Positions 24,133-32,964 of a DNA stretch of 64,000 bases are shown piece after piece. The notes under the pieces are model-generated. The model searched no databases. It had not been told where the DNA came from and saw only the letters and a program-made list of their open reading frames with translations. Positions within the stretch are counted from its first letter, which is position 1; every line of letters starts with the position of its first letter. The stretch is from Actinomadura hallensis (GTDB lineage Bacteria > Actinomycetota > Actinomycetes > Streptosporangiales > Streptosporangiaceae), in NCBI RefSeq assembly GCF_006716765.1, contig NZ_VFPO01000001.1, positions 6,386,001-6,450,000 of the forward strand, read 5' to 3'. Both the position numbers and the translations under genes were made by a program.

Positions 24133-26589
24133 TCAGCCCTTGTCCGAGGACGACTCGCCCTTGGCGGGCTCGGCCTTCGCGCCCTCGGCGTTGGCCTCGG
24201 CGCCGACCGCGGCCTCCTCCGGAGCGCCCTGCTCGACGGCGCCGCCCCCGGCCTCGCCGCTGTCCGCGGCGGGCGGGGCGCCGCCCTCGACCGCCGGGCC
24301 GCCGATCGGGTCGGTCTGCCGCTTGGAGAGCACGATGGCGGCCACCACGACGCCGACGGCCAGCACGGTGATGCCGACGCGCAGCCACGTGTTGCCCGCG
24401 TACGTCACGACCGCGGGCGCGATCAGCAGCGCGACCAGGTTCATCACCTTGATCAGCGGGTTGATCGCGGGGCCGGCGGTGTCCTTGAACGGGTCGCCGA
24501 CCGTGTCGCCGATGACGGTGGCCTCGTGCGCCTCGCCGCCCTTGCCGCCGAGCTCGCCCTCCTCGACGAGCTTCTTGGCGTTGTCCCAGGCGCCGCCGGA
24601 GTTGGCGAGGAACACCGCCATGAGCACGCCCGCCGCGATCGCACCGCCCAGGTAGGCGCCGAGCGGCGCGTACCCGAGCGCGAAGCCGACCGCGATCGGC
24701 GTCATGATCGCCAGCAGTCCGGGGGTGGCGAGCTCGCGCTGCGCGTCCCGGGTGCAGATGTCCACGACGCGGTCGTAGTCGGGCTTCTCGGTGTAGTCCA
24801 TGATCCCGGGCTTGGTGCGGAACTGCTCGCGCACCTCGATCACGACCCGCCCGGCCGCGCGGCCGACCGCCATGATCGCCAGCCCGGAGAACAGGAACAC
24901 CACGGCCGCACCGATGATCAGCCCGATCAGCACGTTCGGGTTGTCGATCGACAGGCTGAACACGCCGAAGTCGCCGAGGGCGTCCTTCGCCTCCTCGGAC
25001 GCGTCGTTCAGCGCGGAGATGACCGTCGTGCGGAACGAGCCGAACAGCGCGGTCGCGGCGAGCACCGCCGTCGCGATCGCGATGCCCTTGGTGATGGCCT
25101 TGGTGGTGTTGCCGACCGCGTCCAGGCGCTCCAGGATCGCGGCGCCCTCGCCCTCGACGTCCCCCGACATCTCGGCGATGCCCTGGGCGTTGTCGGAGAC
25201 GGGACCGAAGGTGTCCATCGAGACGATCACGCCGACGGTCGTGAGGAGGCCGGTACCGGCCATCGCGACCGCGAACAGCGCGACGGTGGTGTTGCCGAAC
25301 CCGAGCAGGAACGCCCCGTACACCGCGCCGCAGATGACGATCGCGGTGTAGACCGCCGACTCCAGGCCGAGCGAGATGCCGGACAGGATGACCGTCGCGG
25401 GGCCCGTCCGGGCGCTGCCGGTGACCTCCTGGACGGGCTTGCGGTTCGTCTCGGTGAAGTACCCGGTGAGCAGCTGGATCGCGCTGGCGAGCACGATGCC
25501 GATGAGGACGGCGCCGAGCGCCACCCAGCGCGGGTCGGCGTCCAGCGCCTGGATGTCGGCGTCGGTGACGCCGCTCAGGTCGGCGAACGACGACGGCAGG
25601 TAGGTGAACGCGGCGATCGCGACGAGGACCGCCGAGATGATCGCCGAGATGAAGAAGCCCCGGTTGATCGCCGTCATGCCGGACCGGTCGCCCGACCGCG
25701 GCGCCACCGCGAAGATGCCGATCACCGCGGTGATCACACCGATCATCGGGACGATCAGCGGGAACACCAGGCCCTCGGTGCCGAACGCCGCGGTGCCCAG
25801 GATCAGCGCCGCGACGAGCATCACCGCGTACGACTCGAACAGGTCCGCGGCCATGCCGGCGCAGTCGCCGACGTTGTCGCCCACGTTGTCGGCGATGGTC
25901 GCCGCGTTGCGCGGGTCGTCCTCGGGGATGCCCTGCTCGACCTTGCCGACCAGGTCGGCGCCGACGTCGGCGGCCTTGGTGAAGATGCCGCCGCCGACCC
26001 GCATGAACATGGCGAGGAGCGCCGCGCCGAAGCCGAAGCCCTCCAGCACCTTGGGCGCGTCGCCCTTGTAGGCGAGCACCACGATCGCCGCGCCGAACAG
26101 GCCGAGCCCGACGGTGAACATGCCGGCGACGCCGCCGGTGCGGAAGGCGATGCGCATGGCCCGCCGCTCGCCGTCCTCCTCGCGGGCCGCCGCGGCGACC
26201 CGCACGTTGCCGCGGACCGCCAGCCACATGCCGACGAACCCGGTGACGGCGGAGAACAGGGCTCCGATGACGAAGAAGACCGACCGACCGATCCGCTCGC
26301 TCGTGGAGTCCGCGGGGAGCAGAAGCAGAACGAGCGGGATCAGGACCACGAAGACCGCGACGGTTCGGAACTGGCGTTGCAGGTAGGCGCCCGCACCCAC
26401 CTGAACGGCCCGCGCGATCTCTTGCATCTTGTCGGTGCCCTGGCCCGCGGCCAGGACTTCGCGCACGAGACCCGCGGCGACGGCCAGTGCCAACAGTGCG
26501 ATCACGGCGACGACGACGACCAGGGAGAGGTCGCCGCCGCCGAGATCCACGTCTGCGCTGACCGGGCTTGACAGGGAAAGCCCAGACAT
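24133..26589 (-). CDS. hppA: Membrane-bound proton-translocating pyrophosphatase
   Basis: Integral membrane enzyme of 818 aa that couples pyrophosphate hydrolysis to proton export. Hallmarks are ADVGADLVGKVEQGIPEDDPRN, DNVGDNVGDCAG and IGDTVGDPFKDTAGPAINPLIK, with about 16 membrane segments. The sequence GNTTKA carries Lys where K+-dependent enzymes have Ala, which marks the K+-independent class. The last 60 residues are an unusual Ala/Glu/Pro-rich acidic tail. GAGGAGG precedes the ATG at 26589. The gene sits in the same order relative to bldG as SCO3547 in S. coelicolor. Confidence 0.96.
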   Translation of the reverse strand: MSGLSLSSPVSADVDLGGGDLSLVVVVAVIALLALAVAAGLVREVLAAGQGTDKMQEIARAVQVGAGAYLQRQFRTVAVFVVLIPLVLLLLPADSTSERIGRSVFFVIGALFSAVTGFVGMWLAVRGNVRVAAAAREEDGERRAMRIAFRTGGVAGMFTVGLGLFGAAIVVLAYKGDAPKVLEGFGFGAALLAMFMRVGGGIFTKAADVGADLVGKVEQGIPEDDPRNAATIADNVGDNVGDCAGMAADLFESYAVMLVAALILGTAAFGTEGLVFPLIVPMIGVITAVIGIFAVAPRSGDRSGMTAINRGFFISAIISAVLVAIAAFTYLPSSFADLSGVTDADIQALDADPRWVALGAVLIGIVLASAIQLLTGYFTETNRKPVQEVTGSARTGPATVILSGISLGLESAVYTAIVICGAVYGAFLLGFGNTTVALFAVAMAGTGLLTTVGVIVSMDTFGPVSDNAQGIAEMSGDVEGEGAAILERLDAVGNTTKAITKGIAIATAVLAATALFGSFRTTVISALNDASEEAKDALGDFGVFSLSIDNPNVLIGLIIGAAVVFLFSGLAIMAVGRAAGRVVIEVREQFRTKPGIMDYTEKPDYDRVVDICTRDAQRELATPGLLAIMTPIAVGFALGYAPLGAYLGGAIAAGVLMAVFLANSGGAWDNAKKLVEEGELGGKGGEAHEATVIGDTVGDPFKDTAGPAINPLIKVMNLVALLIAPAVVTYAGNTWLRVGITVLAVGVVVAAIVLSKRQTDPIGGPAVEGGAPPAADSGEAGGGAVEQGAPEEAAVGAEANAEGAKAEPAKGESSSDKG

Positions 26590-26609
26590 CCGTCCTCCTC
26601 GACAGGGGT

Positions 26610-26623
26610 GTTGCGATCGCAAC
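26610..26623. promoter_or_regulatory. 14-bp perfect palindrome before hppA
   Basis: GTTGCGATCGCAAC is centred about 28 bp before the hppA ATG and abuts the region of the ribosome site. It could bind a dimeric repressor or fold in the mRNA leader. Confidence 0.4.
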
Positions 26624-27418
26624 CGTCCCAAAGACGATCTTTACCGCGTACCCCGCGAGTCATGATTTCGAACGCCTCGCACGGCAGCGCGGGTTCCGGG
26701 AGTCTACGCACGCGTAGGTCGGATGTTAAGGCCGCAGGGCCCTGGAAGCGGATGTCGCCAAAATGCAATGAAAGATACGCCCGAAATGTGATCATTGGAC
26801 CCGGTCAGCGGACATCGCCCCAGGTCAGCCTGGGTTAGGGCACTATTACCCCGTCGCCACCTTGACGCGCACAGCACGCCCCGACCGCAGCGACGAGTTC
26901 GTCGGCGTCCGCATTAAAGCTAGGCATTAACACGGAATATGTCCAGACCCAAATCGCCATAACCCGAGATCATCCGGAAGAGAATCCCACACCCGTACCC
27001 TCACCCTTCACTTTCATCAACAAGAACCCCAATAACCCCACTGACCACACCCGTCCCAACCCAGACAAATCACCCACCCTCGTGGCCGTCCGACCCCGGC
27101 CACCCGGCCCACCCCCGCAACATCCAGCGCCCACGAAGCCCTTAGCGCTGCCCTGCGAACCCGCGAGCAGCACACGCACAAGGACCCCTGCCGTCCGCAC
27201 TGCTGGTTCGTACGCGGCACGGGACGGCGCCACGGCCCTCAGACCGCCGGTAGAGCAGCACCTGCAGTGCGGGCCACGCGGGCCGGGGACACGCAGCCAG
27301 CCCGCCGCGGCAGCGGCGCTCTGCCCGCCGGCGCTGCCGTCGGCGGCACCGATGCGGGACACCAGGCGGCACCGCGCCACCACCAACAACGGACCGACGT
27401 CCAAGCGTCCTAGGGGCG

Positions 27419-27594
27419 CCCGACGCAACGGACCGGCGACTGAGCGCCCGCATAGCAGAGGTGACTAGAAGACGCGACGCACCGGACGGTGCGGACGCCC
27501 ACGGCACCCGACGCAACGGACCGGCGGCCGAACGTCCGCAGGGCAGAGGCGACCAAGAGGCGGTGCGCCGGACGGCGCGGGCGTCTGGGGGCGC
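27419..27594. repeat. Two imperfect direct repeats of about 88 bp
   Basis: Copies begin at 27419 and 27507 with the identical CCCGACGCAACGGACCGGCG. They then diverge with substitutions and small indels but keep GCAGAGG, GCACCGGACGG/GCGCCGGACGG and the spacing. A shorter, poorer copy may precede them near 27380. Confidence 0.6.
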
Positions 27595-27704
27595 TCGACG
27601 GGATGGTGGGGCTTTGGGAGGGGCGGGGGCGGCGTCGGCGTTGGGAGCGAGGAACAAGGAGCCTGGGGCGCGTGTGCGGGCGGCTGGGGGTTGAAGCGTT
27701 CCAG

Positions 27705-27748
27705 GACGACCGAAGGCCCCGCCCGGGACGGCGGGGCCTTCGGTCGTC
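27705..27748 (-). terminator. Strong terminator after the anti-sigma gene
   Basis: A perfect 19-bp stem (27705-27723 with 27730-27748; core GAAGGCCCCGCC) and a 6-base loop, 17 bp beyond the stop of the anti-sigma factor gene. It is the most stable hairpin in the window. Confidence 0.85.
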
Positions 27749-27764
27749 TCGGGGAAGGCGCGGA

Positions 27765-28208
27765 TCAGATGGTCGCCTCGGCCTCGGCGGGCCAGCTCAT
27801 CCTTATCTGGACGCCTTTGGGGGTCGAGGCGATCTCCACGTCGTCGGCGAGGCCGGCGATGACGGCCAGGCCCAGCTCCGCGGCGCCCTCGCCGGCGAAG
27901 CCGTGCTCGAACTTCTCCGCGTCCGAGGCTCCGGAGAGGCCCCCCGCCCCGTCCTCGGCCGGGACGGTGTCGCTGACGGTGACCTCGAAGCGGCGGTCGG
28001 CGCCGCGCAGCTCGAGGCGGACGGGCTCGTCCGGGCAGTGCCTGCGGTGCGCCTCGACGGCCCGCGAGCACGCCTCCCCCACCGCGAGCCTGACCTCGTC
28101 CAGCAGGTGCTCGGCGACGCCGCTGCGGCGGGCGACGGCGGTCACGATCAGCCGGGCGGTCCGGACGTGGACGGGCAGCGCGCTGAAGGACAGCTCAACG
28201 GTCGACAT
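27765..28208 (-). CDS. RsbW/SpoIIAB-like ATP-binding anti-sigma regulator
   Basis: 147-aa HATPase_c_2 protein. It should be the partner of the BldG-type antagonist encoded 16 bp upstream, as with SCO3548 in S. coelicolor. The helix with the N box reads GEACSRAVEAH, with Arg in place of the usual Asn, so Mg-ATP binding may be altered. The G1 region is VSDTVPAE and the G2 part EGAAELGLAVIAGLADDVEI is partly retained. The product probably acts in the cytoplasm by binding either a sigma factor or BldG. An ATG at 28208 is taken as start. Confidence 0.85.
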   Translation of the reverse strand: MSTVELSFSALPVHVRTARLIVTAVARRSGVAEHLLDEVRLAVGEACSRAVEAHRRHCPDEPVRLELRGADRRFEVTVSDTVPAEDGAGGLSGASDAEKFEHGFAGEGAAELGLAVIAGLADDVEIASTPKGVQIRMSWPAEAEATI

Positions 28209-28224
28209 CTCAGCCGCGGGCCGC

Positions 28225-28578
28225 CTACTTGGCGCCCTTCCGCTTCTCCTGGGCCTCCTCGATCGAGTCGTGGATACCGAAGACCTTGGTCAGCCCCGTG
28301 ATCCGGAAGATCTTGAGGATGCGCTCCTGCGTGCACACCAGTTCCAGGGAGCCGTCGTGGGCGCGCACGCGCTTGAGCCCGCCGACGAGGACGCCGAGAC
28401 CCGTGGAGTCGAGGAACTCCACCTTCTCCATGTCCACCAGCAGGTGGAACTTGCCCTTGTTGACCAGGTCGATGAGCTTCTCGCGAAGCTTCGGCGCCGT
28501 GTAGACGTCGATCTCGCCCTCCACCGTGATGACGGTGAGGCCATCGTCGGTGGTGTAGTCGTTCACCTTCAGGTCCAC
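28225..28578 (-). CDS. bldG: BldG-type anti-sigma factor antagonist (STAS domain)
   Basis: 117-aa STAS protein. The phospho-acceptor is S58 in FLDSTGLGVLVGG. EGEIDVYTAPKLREKL and LKRVRAHDGSLELVC...ERILKIFRITGLTKVF match BldG closely. In Streptomyces, BldG controls aerial growth and antibiotic production. The gene order hppA - anti-sigma - bldG - divergent helicase is the same as in S. coelicolor (SCO3547-3550, from memory). Its leader is 249 bp to the divergent helicase gene and holds both promoters. Confidence 0.94.
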   Translation of the reverse strand: MDLKVNDYTTDDGLTVITVEGEIDVYTAPKLREKLIDLVNKGKFHLLVDMEKVEFLDSTGLGVLVGGLKRVRAHDGSLELVCTQERILKIFRITGLTKVFGIHDSIEEAQEKRKGAK

Positions 28579-28827
28579 AGATCCTCCACGCGCCGTGCAG
28601 CACTATCCGATCTCGACGTCCGCGGGGCCCGGGGGCGGGTACGGCCGTCGAGACTTCGCCGTGATTCAACCACGCTCCGGCGTCGTGCACGCACGTTATC
28701 GCCCACACGGGCGAAAGTTCGCGCCATCCCGTCTGACCTGCTGATCCAGTGATGAGGGCAGGGGAACGGGCTAACCGGCGCCGGGGCGTTCCCGTAGTTT
28801 TGCCCCGGCTGGCAAACTGAAAACCTG

Positions 28828-31152
28828 ATGGGCGCCCAAAGATCTTCATCTCCCCTGGACCGGCTGCTGGCCGATCCGACGCGGCGGGAGCGCATCACCC
28901 ACGTGGAGAGCGTTCCCGCACGTCAGGGCCGTCGTGCCGACTGGCCGGCCTGGTCGCCGCCGCTCCTCGTCGAGCGGCTCGCGGCGTCCGGCATCGAGGC
29001 TCCCTGGGAGCACCAGGCCGCCGCGGCCGAGCACGCCCGCGCGGGACGGTCTGTGATCATCGCCACCGGGACCGCGTCCGGGAAGTCCCTCGCCTACCTC
29101 CTGCCGTCCGTCGAGGCGATCTACGCGGGCGACGACAACCCGCGCCACCAGGGGACGATCCTCTACCTCGCGCCGACCAAGGCCCTCGCGGCCGACCAGC
29201 TCCGCGCGCTGCGCTCGCTGCGCCTCACCCGCGTGCGCGCGGCCACGTACGACGGCGACACCCCGCACGACGAACGCGCGTGGGTCCGGCAGCACGCGAA
29301 CTACGTCCTGACGAACCCGGACATGCTGCACCGTTCGATCCTGCCGGGCCACTCCCGCTGGTCGTCCTTCCTGCGGCGGCTCCGCTACGTGATCATCGAT
29401 GAGGCGCACGGATACCGGGGCGTGTTCGGCTCGCACGTCGCGCAGGTCCTGCGCCGCCTACGCCGGCTGTGCGCCCGCTACCGCTCCAACCCGACCTTCA
29501 TCCTCGCCTCCGCCACTGCGTCGGAGCCCGCCACCACAGCGTCCCGCCTCACCGGACTGGACGTCGTCGCCGTCGATGACGATGCCTCCCCACGCGGACC
29601 GGCCACTTTCGCGCTCTGGGAGCCGCCGCTTACCGATCTGCGCGGCGAGCAAGGCGCCCCCGTGCGCCGTACCGCCACCGCCGAGGCGGGAGACCTCTTG
29701 GCCGACCTCGTTGTAGAGGACGTCCAGACACTCGCGTTCGTCCGTTCCAGGCGCGGCGCAGAGTCAGTGGCGCTCAGCGCCAAGCGCGCCCTGCACGAGA
29801 TCGCACCTCACTTGGCCGAACAGGTCGCCGCCTACCGCGCGGGCTACCTCCCAGAAGAAAGACGCGCACTCGAAGCCGCCCTGCGCTCCCGCTCGCTCAT
29901 CGGCCTGGCGAGCACGAACGCCCTCGAACTCGGTGTGGACGTCTCCGGGCTCGACGCCGTCCTCGTGTGCGGCTGGCCCGGCACCCGCGCGTCCCTCTGG
30001 CAGCAGGCAGGACGCGCCGGACGTTCCGGGCAGGCCGCCCTCGCGGTGCTGGTCGCGCGGGACGACCCGCTCGACACGTTCCTCGTCCACCACCCCGAGG
30101 CGATCTTCGGGAGGCCCGTCGAGGCCACCGTGCTCGACCCCGACAACCCCTACGTCCTCGAACCGCACCTGTGCGCCGCCGCCTCCGAGATGCCGCTCAC
30201 CGAGGACGACATCCCCCTCTTCGGCCCGTCGACCGCCGACCTGCTGCCCGACCTCGTCCGCCGCGGCCTCCTCCGCCACCGCCCCGCCGGCTGGTACTGG
30301 ACGCGCCGCGACAAGGCCACCGACCTCGCCGACATCCGCGGCGCAGGAGGCGAACCCGTCCAGGTCGTGGAACTGGGCACTGGACGCCTCCTAGGCACAG
30401 TGGACGAGGCGTCCGCGCACACGACCGTCCACGAGGGCGCCGTCTACATCCACCAAGGGGACTCGTACATCGTCCACACCCTCGACTTGGACGACTCCGT
30501 CGCGCTCGTGGAAGCCGCAGACCCCGACTACTCCACGACCGCCCGCGACGTCACCGACATCAGCATCGTGGACCGGCTCCGCTCCACCTCCTGGGGCGAC
30601 GCCACCCTCTGCTTCGGAACCGTCGAGGTCACCCGCCAGGTGGTCGGCTACCAGATGCGGCGCATGCAGACGGGCGAGATGCTGGGCGAGAAGCCCCTGG
30701 ACCTCCCGCCCCGCACCCTCCGCACCCGCGCCGTCTGGTGGACGCTCTCCGAGGCGCAGGTCTCCGCTCTGGACGACCTCGACCTGGCCGGGTCCGCGCA
30801 CGCCGCCGAGCACGCGTCGATCGGGCTGCTCCCCCTGTTCGCGACCTGCGACCGCTGGGACATCGGCGGGGTGTCCACGGCCGTCCACCCCGACACGGGG
30901 CTGCTGACCGTCTTCGTCTACGACGGGCATGAGGGCGGCGCGGGCTTCGCCGAACGCGGCTACGCCGACGCCGCCGAATGGCTCCGCGCCACACGCGACG
31001 CGATCGCGTCCTGCGAGTGCGAGGCCGGCTGCCCGTCCTGCATCCAGTCGCCCAAGTGCGGCAACGGCAACGACCCCCTGGACAAGCACGGCGCCCTGAC
31101 GCTCCTGGACGTCCTCCTGGCCGAAGCCCCCACCGAGACGGGCTCCAACTGA
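28828..31152 (+). CDS. DEAD/DEAH-box helicase with DUF1998 zinc domain (MrfA/Hrq1-like)
   Basis: 774-aa superfamily 2 helicase. Motif I ATGTASGKS (about 79-87), Ia APTKALAADQ, motif II DEAH (about 191), motif III SATAS, motif IV-VI LASTNALELGVDVSGLD and QQAGRAGRSGQ. The C-terminal DUF1998 region ends in four cysteines CECEAGCPSCIQSPKCG, which in MrfA bind zinc. B. subtilis MrfA acts in mitomycin-type DNA damage repair; yeast Hrq1 is related. No ribosome site is seen before the ATG, so it may be leaderless or start elsewhere nearby. It stands divergent to bldG. Confidence 0.92.
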   Translation: MGAQRSSSPLDRLLADPTRRERITHVESVPARQGRRADWPAWSPPLLVERLAASGIEAPWEHQAAAAEHARAGRSVIIATGTASGKSLAYLLPSVEAIYAGDDNPRHQGTILYLAPTKALAADQLRALRSLRLTRVRAATYDGDTPHDERAWVRQHANYVLTNPDMLHRSILPGHSRWSSFLRRLRYVIIDEAHGYRGVFGSHVAQVLRRLRRLCARYRSNPTFILASATASEPATTASRLTGLDVVAVDDDASPRGPATFALWEPPLTDLRGEQGAPVRRTATAEAGDLLADLVVEDVQTLAFVRSRRGAESVALSAKRALHEIAPHLAEQVAAYRAGYLPEERRALEAALRSRSLIGLASTNALELGVDVSGLDAVLVCGWPGTRASLWQQAGRAGRSGQAALAVLVARDDPLDTFLVHHPEAIFGRPVEATVLDPDNPYVLEPHLCAAASEMPLTEDDIPLFGPSTADLLPDLVRRGLLRHRPAGWYWTRRDKATDLADIRGAGGEPVQVVELGTGRLLGTVDEASAHTTVHEGAVYIHQGDSYIVHTLDLDDSVALVEAADPDYSTTARDVTDISIVDRLRSTSWGDATLCFGTVEVTRQVVGYQMRRMQTGEMLGEKPLDLPPRTLRTRAVWWTLSEAQVSALDDLDLAGSAHAAEHASIGLLPLFATCDRWDIGGVSTAVHPDTGLLTVFVYDGHEGGAGFAERGYADAAEWLRATRDAIASCECEAGCPSCIQSPKCGNGNDPLDKHGALTLLDVLLAEAPTETGSN

Positions 31153-31165
31153 AGGACGCGAGACG

Positions 31166-31540
31166 TCAGTTAGGGGCGACTCGTTGAGCCGGCACGGACG
31201 GCTGCGGACCACCGCCCTGCCGCCGCGCCTGCGCGAGCGCCTGCTGGAGCTTCCGCCGCTCCATCTCCAGCGTCTGCAGGGACTCCTCGTGCTCGTCCCG
31301 CAGCTCCCGCAGTTCCCGCCGCATGTTCATCGCGCGCTTGAACCCGAGCGCCGCGACCATCAGACCCGCCATGAGCACGATCGCGACCACGGCCCCCGCC
31401 ATGAACACGTGCCACTGCTCGGTGATCCCCGGAACGGTGTCGCCGAACACGGTCACCTGGGCCTCGCCCGTGTTCTCCAGGACCACGGCGACCCCGACCA
31501 CGATCGCGGCGAGCGTGACGACCAGTCCCAGGAAGATCAT
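31166..31540 (-). CDS. LapA-domain-like small membrane protein
   Basis: 124 aa with two membrane helices (about 2-22 and 45-68) and a charged coiled-coil C-terminus (RELRELRDEHEESLQTLEMERRKLQQALAQARRQ). The pattern VVLENTGEAQVTVFGDTVPGI between the helices resembles the LapA/YciS family, in which it reads as a short periplasmic loop. GGGAG is 7 bases before the ATG. It is convergent with the helicase gene, 13 bp away. The role is unknown; E. coli LapA acts in lipopolysaccharide control, which does not apply here. Confidence 0.82.
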   Translation of the reverse strand: MIFLGLVVTLAAIVVGVAVVLENTGEAQVTVFGDTVPGITEQWHVFMAGAVVAIVLMAGLMVAALGFKRAMNMRRELRELRDEHEESLQTLEMERRKLQQALAQARRQGGGPQPSVPAQRVAPN

Positions 31541-31682
31541 GCGGAGGCTCCCCTCTCCATCGAGCCCTTACCCACCGGCGGACGACCAGAGCACCCTAAA
31601 CCCACCCCAAGACCCCGCGCCAGGAGATCGCCGCGGCGACGCGAACGCAGCCTCCAAGCCCAACGCACAGCCGCCCGGGTCC

Positions 31683-31710
31683 TGGGGCAGCCCGCCCGCG
31701 CTGCCCCAGT
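31683..31710 (-). terminator. Terminator after the aldo/keto reductase gene
   Basis: CTGGGGCAGC (31683-31692) pairs perfectly with GCTGCCCCAG (31701-31710), 8-base loop, about 80 bp past the stop of the reductase gene on the minus strand. Confidence 0.6.
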
Positions 31711-31790
31711 TCCACCCGGCACCACGGCGGCACGCGCGCCACGGCCCGCCGATCAACGACCGCGGGACGCGAACCGCCGCCCGCGATGAG

Positions 31791-32663
31791 TCACTCGCGT
31801 CCGGCCTTGTCCAGCTCGGCAAGGTCTTCGCCGGAAAGCCTGAGACCCGCTGCGGCGACGTTCTCGCGCAGGTGCGCAACCGACGAGGTACCGGGGATCA
31901 GCAAGATGTTCGGCGACCTGTGCAGCAGCCACGCCAACGCGACCGACCTGGGGGAGGCTCCCACCCGGGCCGCGACCGCGGAGAGCACGGAGGACTGGAG
32001 GGGGCTGAACCCGCCGAGCGGAAAGAACGGCACGTAGGCGATGTCTTCGGCCGCGAGCCGATCGATCAGGTCGTCGTCGTGGCGGTGGGCGAGGTTGTAC
32101 ATGTTCTGCACGCTCACGATCGGTGCGATGCCCCGAGCTTCGGCGACCTGCTCGGCGGTGGCGTTGCTCACCCCGAGGTGGCGGATGACCCCTTGCCGCC
32201 GGAGTTCGACGAGCGTCTCGAACGCCGCGCCGATCGGACCCGCCTTCGGGCCCTCCGCGTCGCCGAGCCGGAGGTACACCAGGTCCAGGACCTCGACCCC
32301 GAGGGACTCGAGGTTCTCCTCGACCTGGCGACGCAGTTCGTCCGGTCGCCGCGCCACCGGCCATCCGCCCTGCTCGTCCCGCCGCGCACCGACCTTCGTC
32401 GCGATGCGCAGCGACGACGGATAGGGGTGCAGCGCTTCGCGGATCAACTGGTTGGTGATGCGCGGCCCGTAGGCGTCGCTGGTGTCGATGTGGGTGATCC
32501 CCAGGTCGACGACCTCGCGCAGCACGGCGATCGCACCGTCCCTGTCGGCGGGCGGCCCCATGACCCAGGGGCCTGCGAGCTGCATCGCGCCGTAGCCGAA
32601 GCGGGTGACGGTCAGATCGCCCAAGGTCCAGGTACCACCGGGAGAAGAGAAGAGTGTGGTCAT
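31791..32663 (-). CDS. Aldo/keto reductase
   Basis: NADPH-dependent carbonyl reductase of 290 aa with the TIM-barrel AKR fold. Conserved D and Y are in HIDTSDAYG, Lys in IATKVGA, and the NADP site in VSNATAEQ and IPGTSSVAHLREN. The position usually His (YxHxP) reads VYLRLGD, an Arg substitution common in one actinobacterial subgroup. GAAGGA lies before the ATG at 32663. A hairpin-like inverted repeat about 85-105 bp upstream may be an operator. The substrate is unknown. Confidence 0.9.
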   Translation of the reverse strand: MTTLFSSPGGTWTLGDLTVTRFGYGAMQLAGPWVMGPPADRDGAIAVLREVVDLGITHIDTSDAYGPRITNQLIREALHPYPSSLRIATKVGARRDEQGGWPVARRPDELRRQVEENLESLGVEVLDLVYLRLGDAEGPKAGPIGAAFETLVELRRQGVIRHLGVSNATAEQVAEARGIAPIVSVQNMYNLAHRHDDDLIDRLAAEDIAYVPFFPLGGFSPLQSSVLSAVAARVGASPRSVALAWLLHRSPNILLIPGTSSVAHLRENVAAAGLRLSGEDLAELDKAGRE

Positions 32664-32747
32664 GATTCGTCCTTCGTGTGGATCTACGCGAATGGGCGCC
32701 TCGAAGCACACGACTTCATTCTGGTAATGCAACTCCCCACCGGGAAG

Positions 32748-32767
32748 TAGGCACCTTGAAGTGCCTA
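32748..32767. promoter_or_regulatory. Inverted repeat upstream of the aldo/keto reductase
   Basis: TAGGCAC (32748-32754) and GTGCCTA (32761-32767) are perfect 7-bp arms around CTTGAA. It is a plausible operator for the reductase gene; no regulator gene is adjacent. Confidence 0.4.
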
Positions 32768-32964
32768 GCGAACCCGCAGGTAACAGACCCGCTCGGAAGC
32801 GACGACCGCACCGAAACCTCCCCGGCATCCCCCCCGCAACACCGGCCCCCATTCACCGGGGATACGCCAGGTCACCTCGCCAAGACTCGCGAGGGGCCCA
32901 GAAGCGGCGAACCGCCCAACCACACCCAAGGGCCCACCGCGCCCCCGACACCCATCTCGTCGCT

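Larger units (their letters stand above)
26590..27764. other. Long non-coding gap with palindromes and 88-bp repeats
   Basis: No credible gene. The hppA side holds the 14-bp palindrome GTTGCGATCGCAAC (26610-26623) just upstream of the hppA ribosome site, CTACGC-AC-GCGTAG (26704-26717), CGACGA-GT-TCGTCG (26891-26904) and a direct repeat GCATTAA (26911 and 26924). This part is less GC-rich, as promoters are. From about 27380 the DNA is repetitive, and the end is a strong terminator for the anti-sigma gene. Open frames here are Arg/Pro-rich on both strands. Confidence 0.55.

Noticed and set aside
27142..28071. 309-aa minus-strand frame
   Set aside because: Overlaps the anti-sigma gene in another frame, runs through the strong terminator and repeats, and has no domain.
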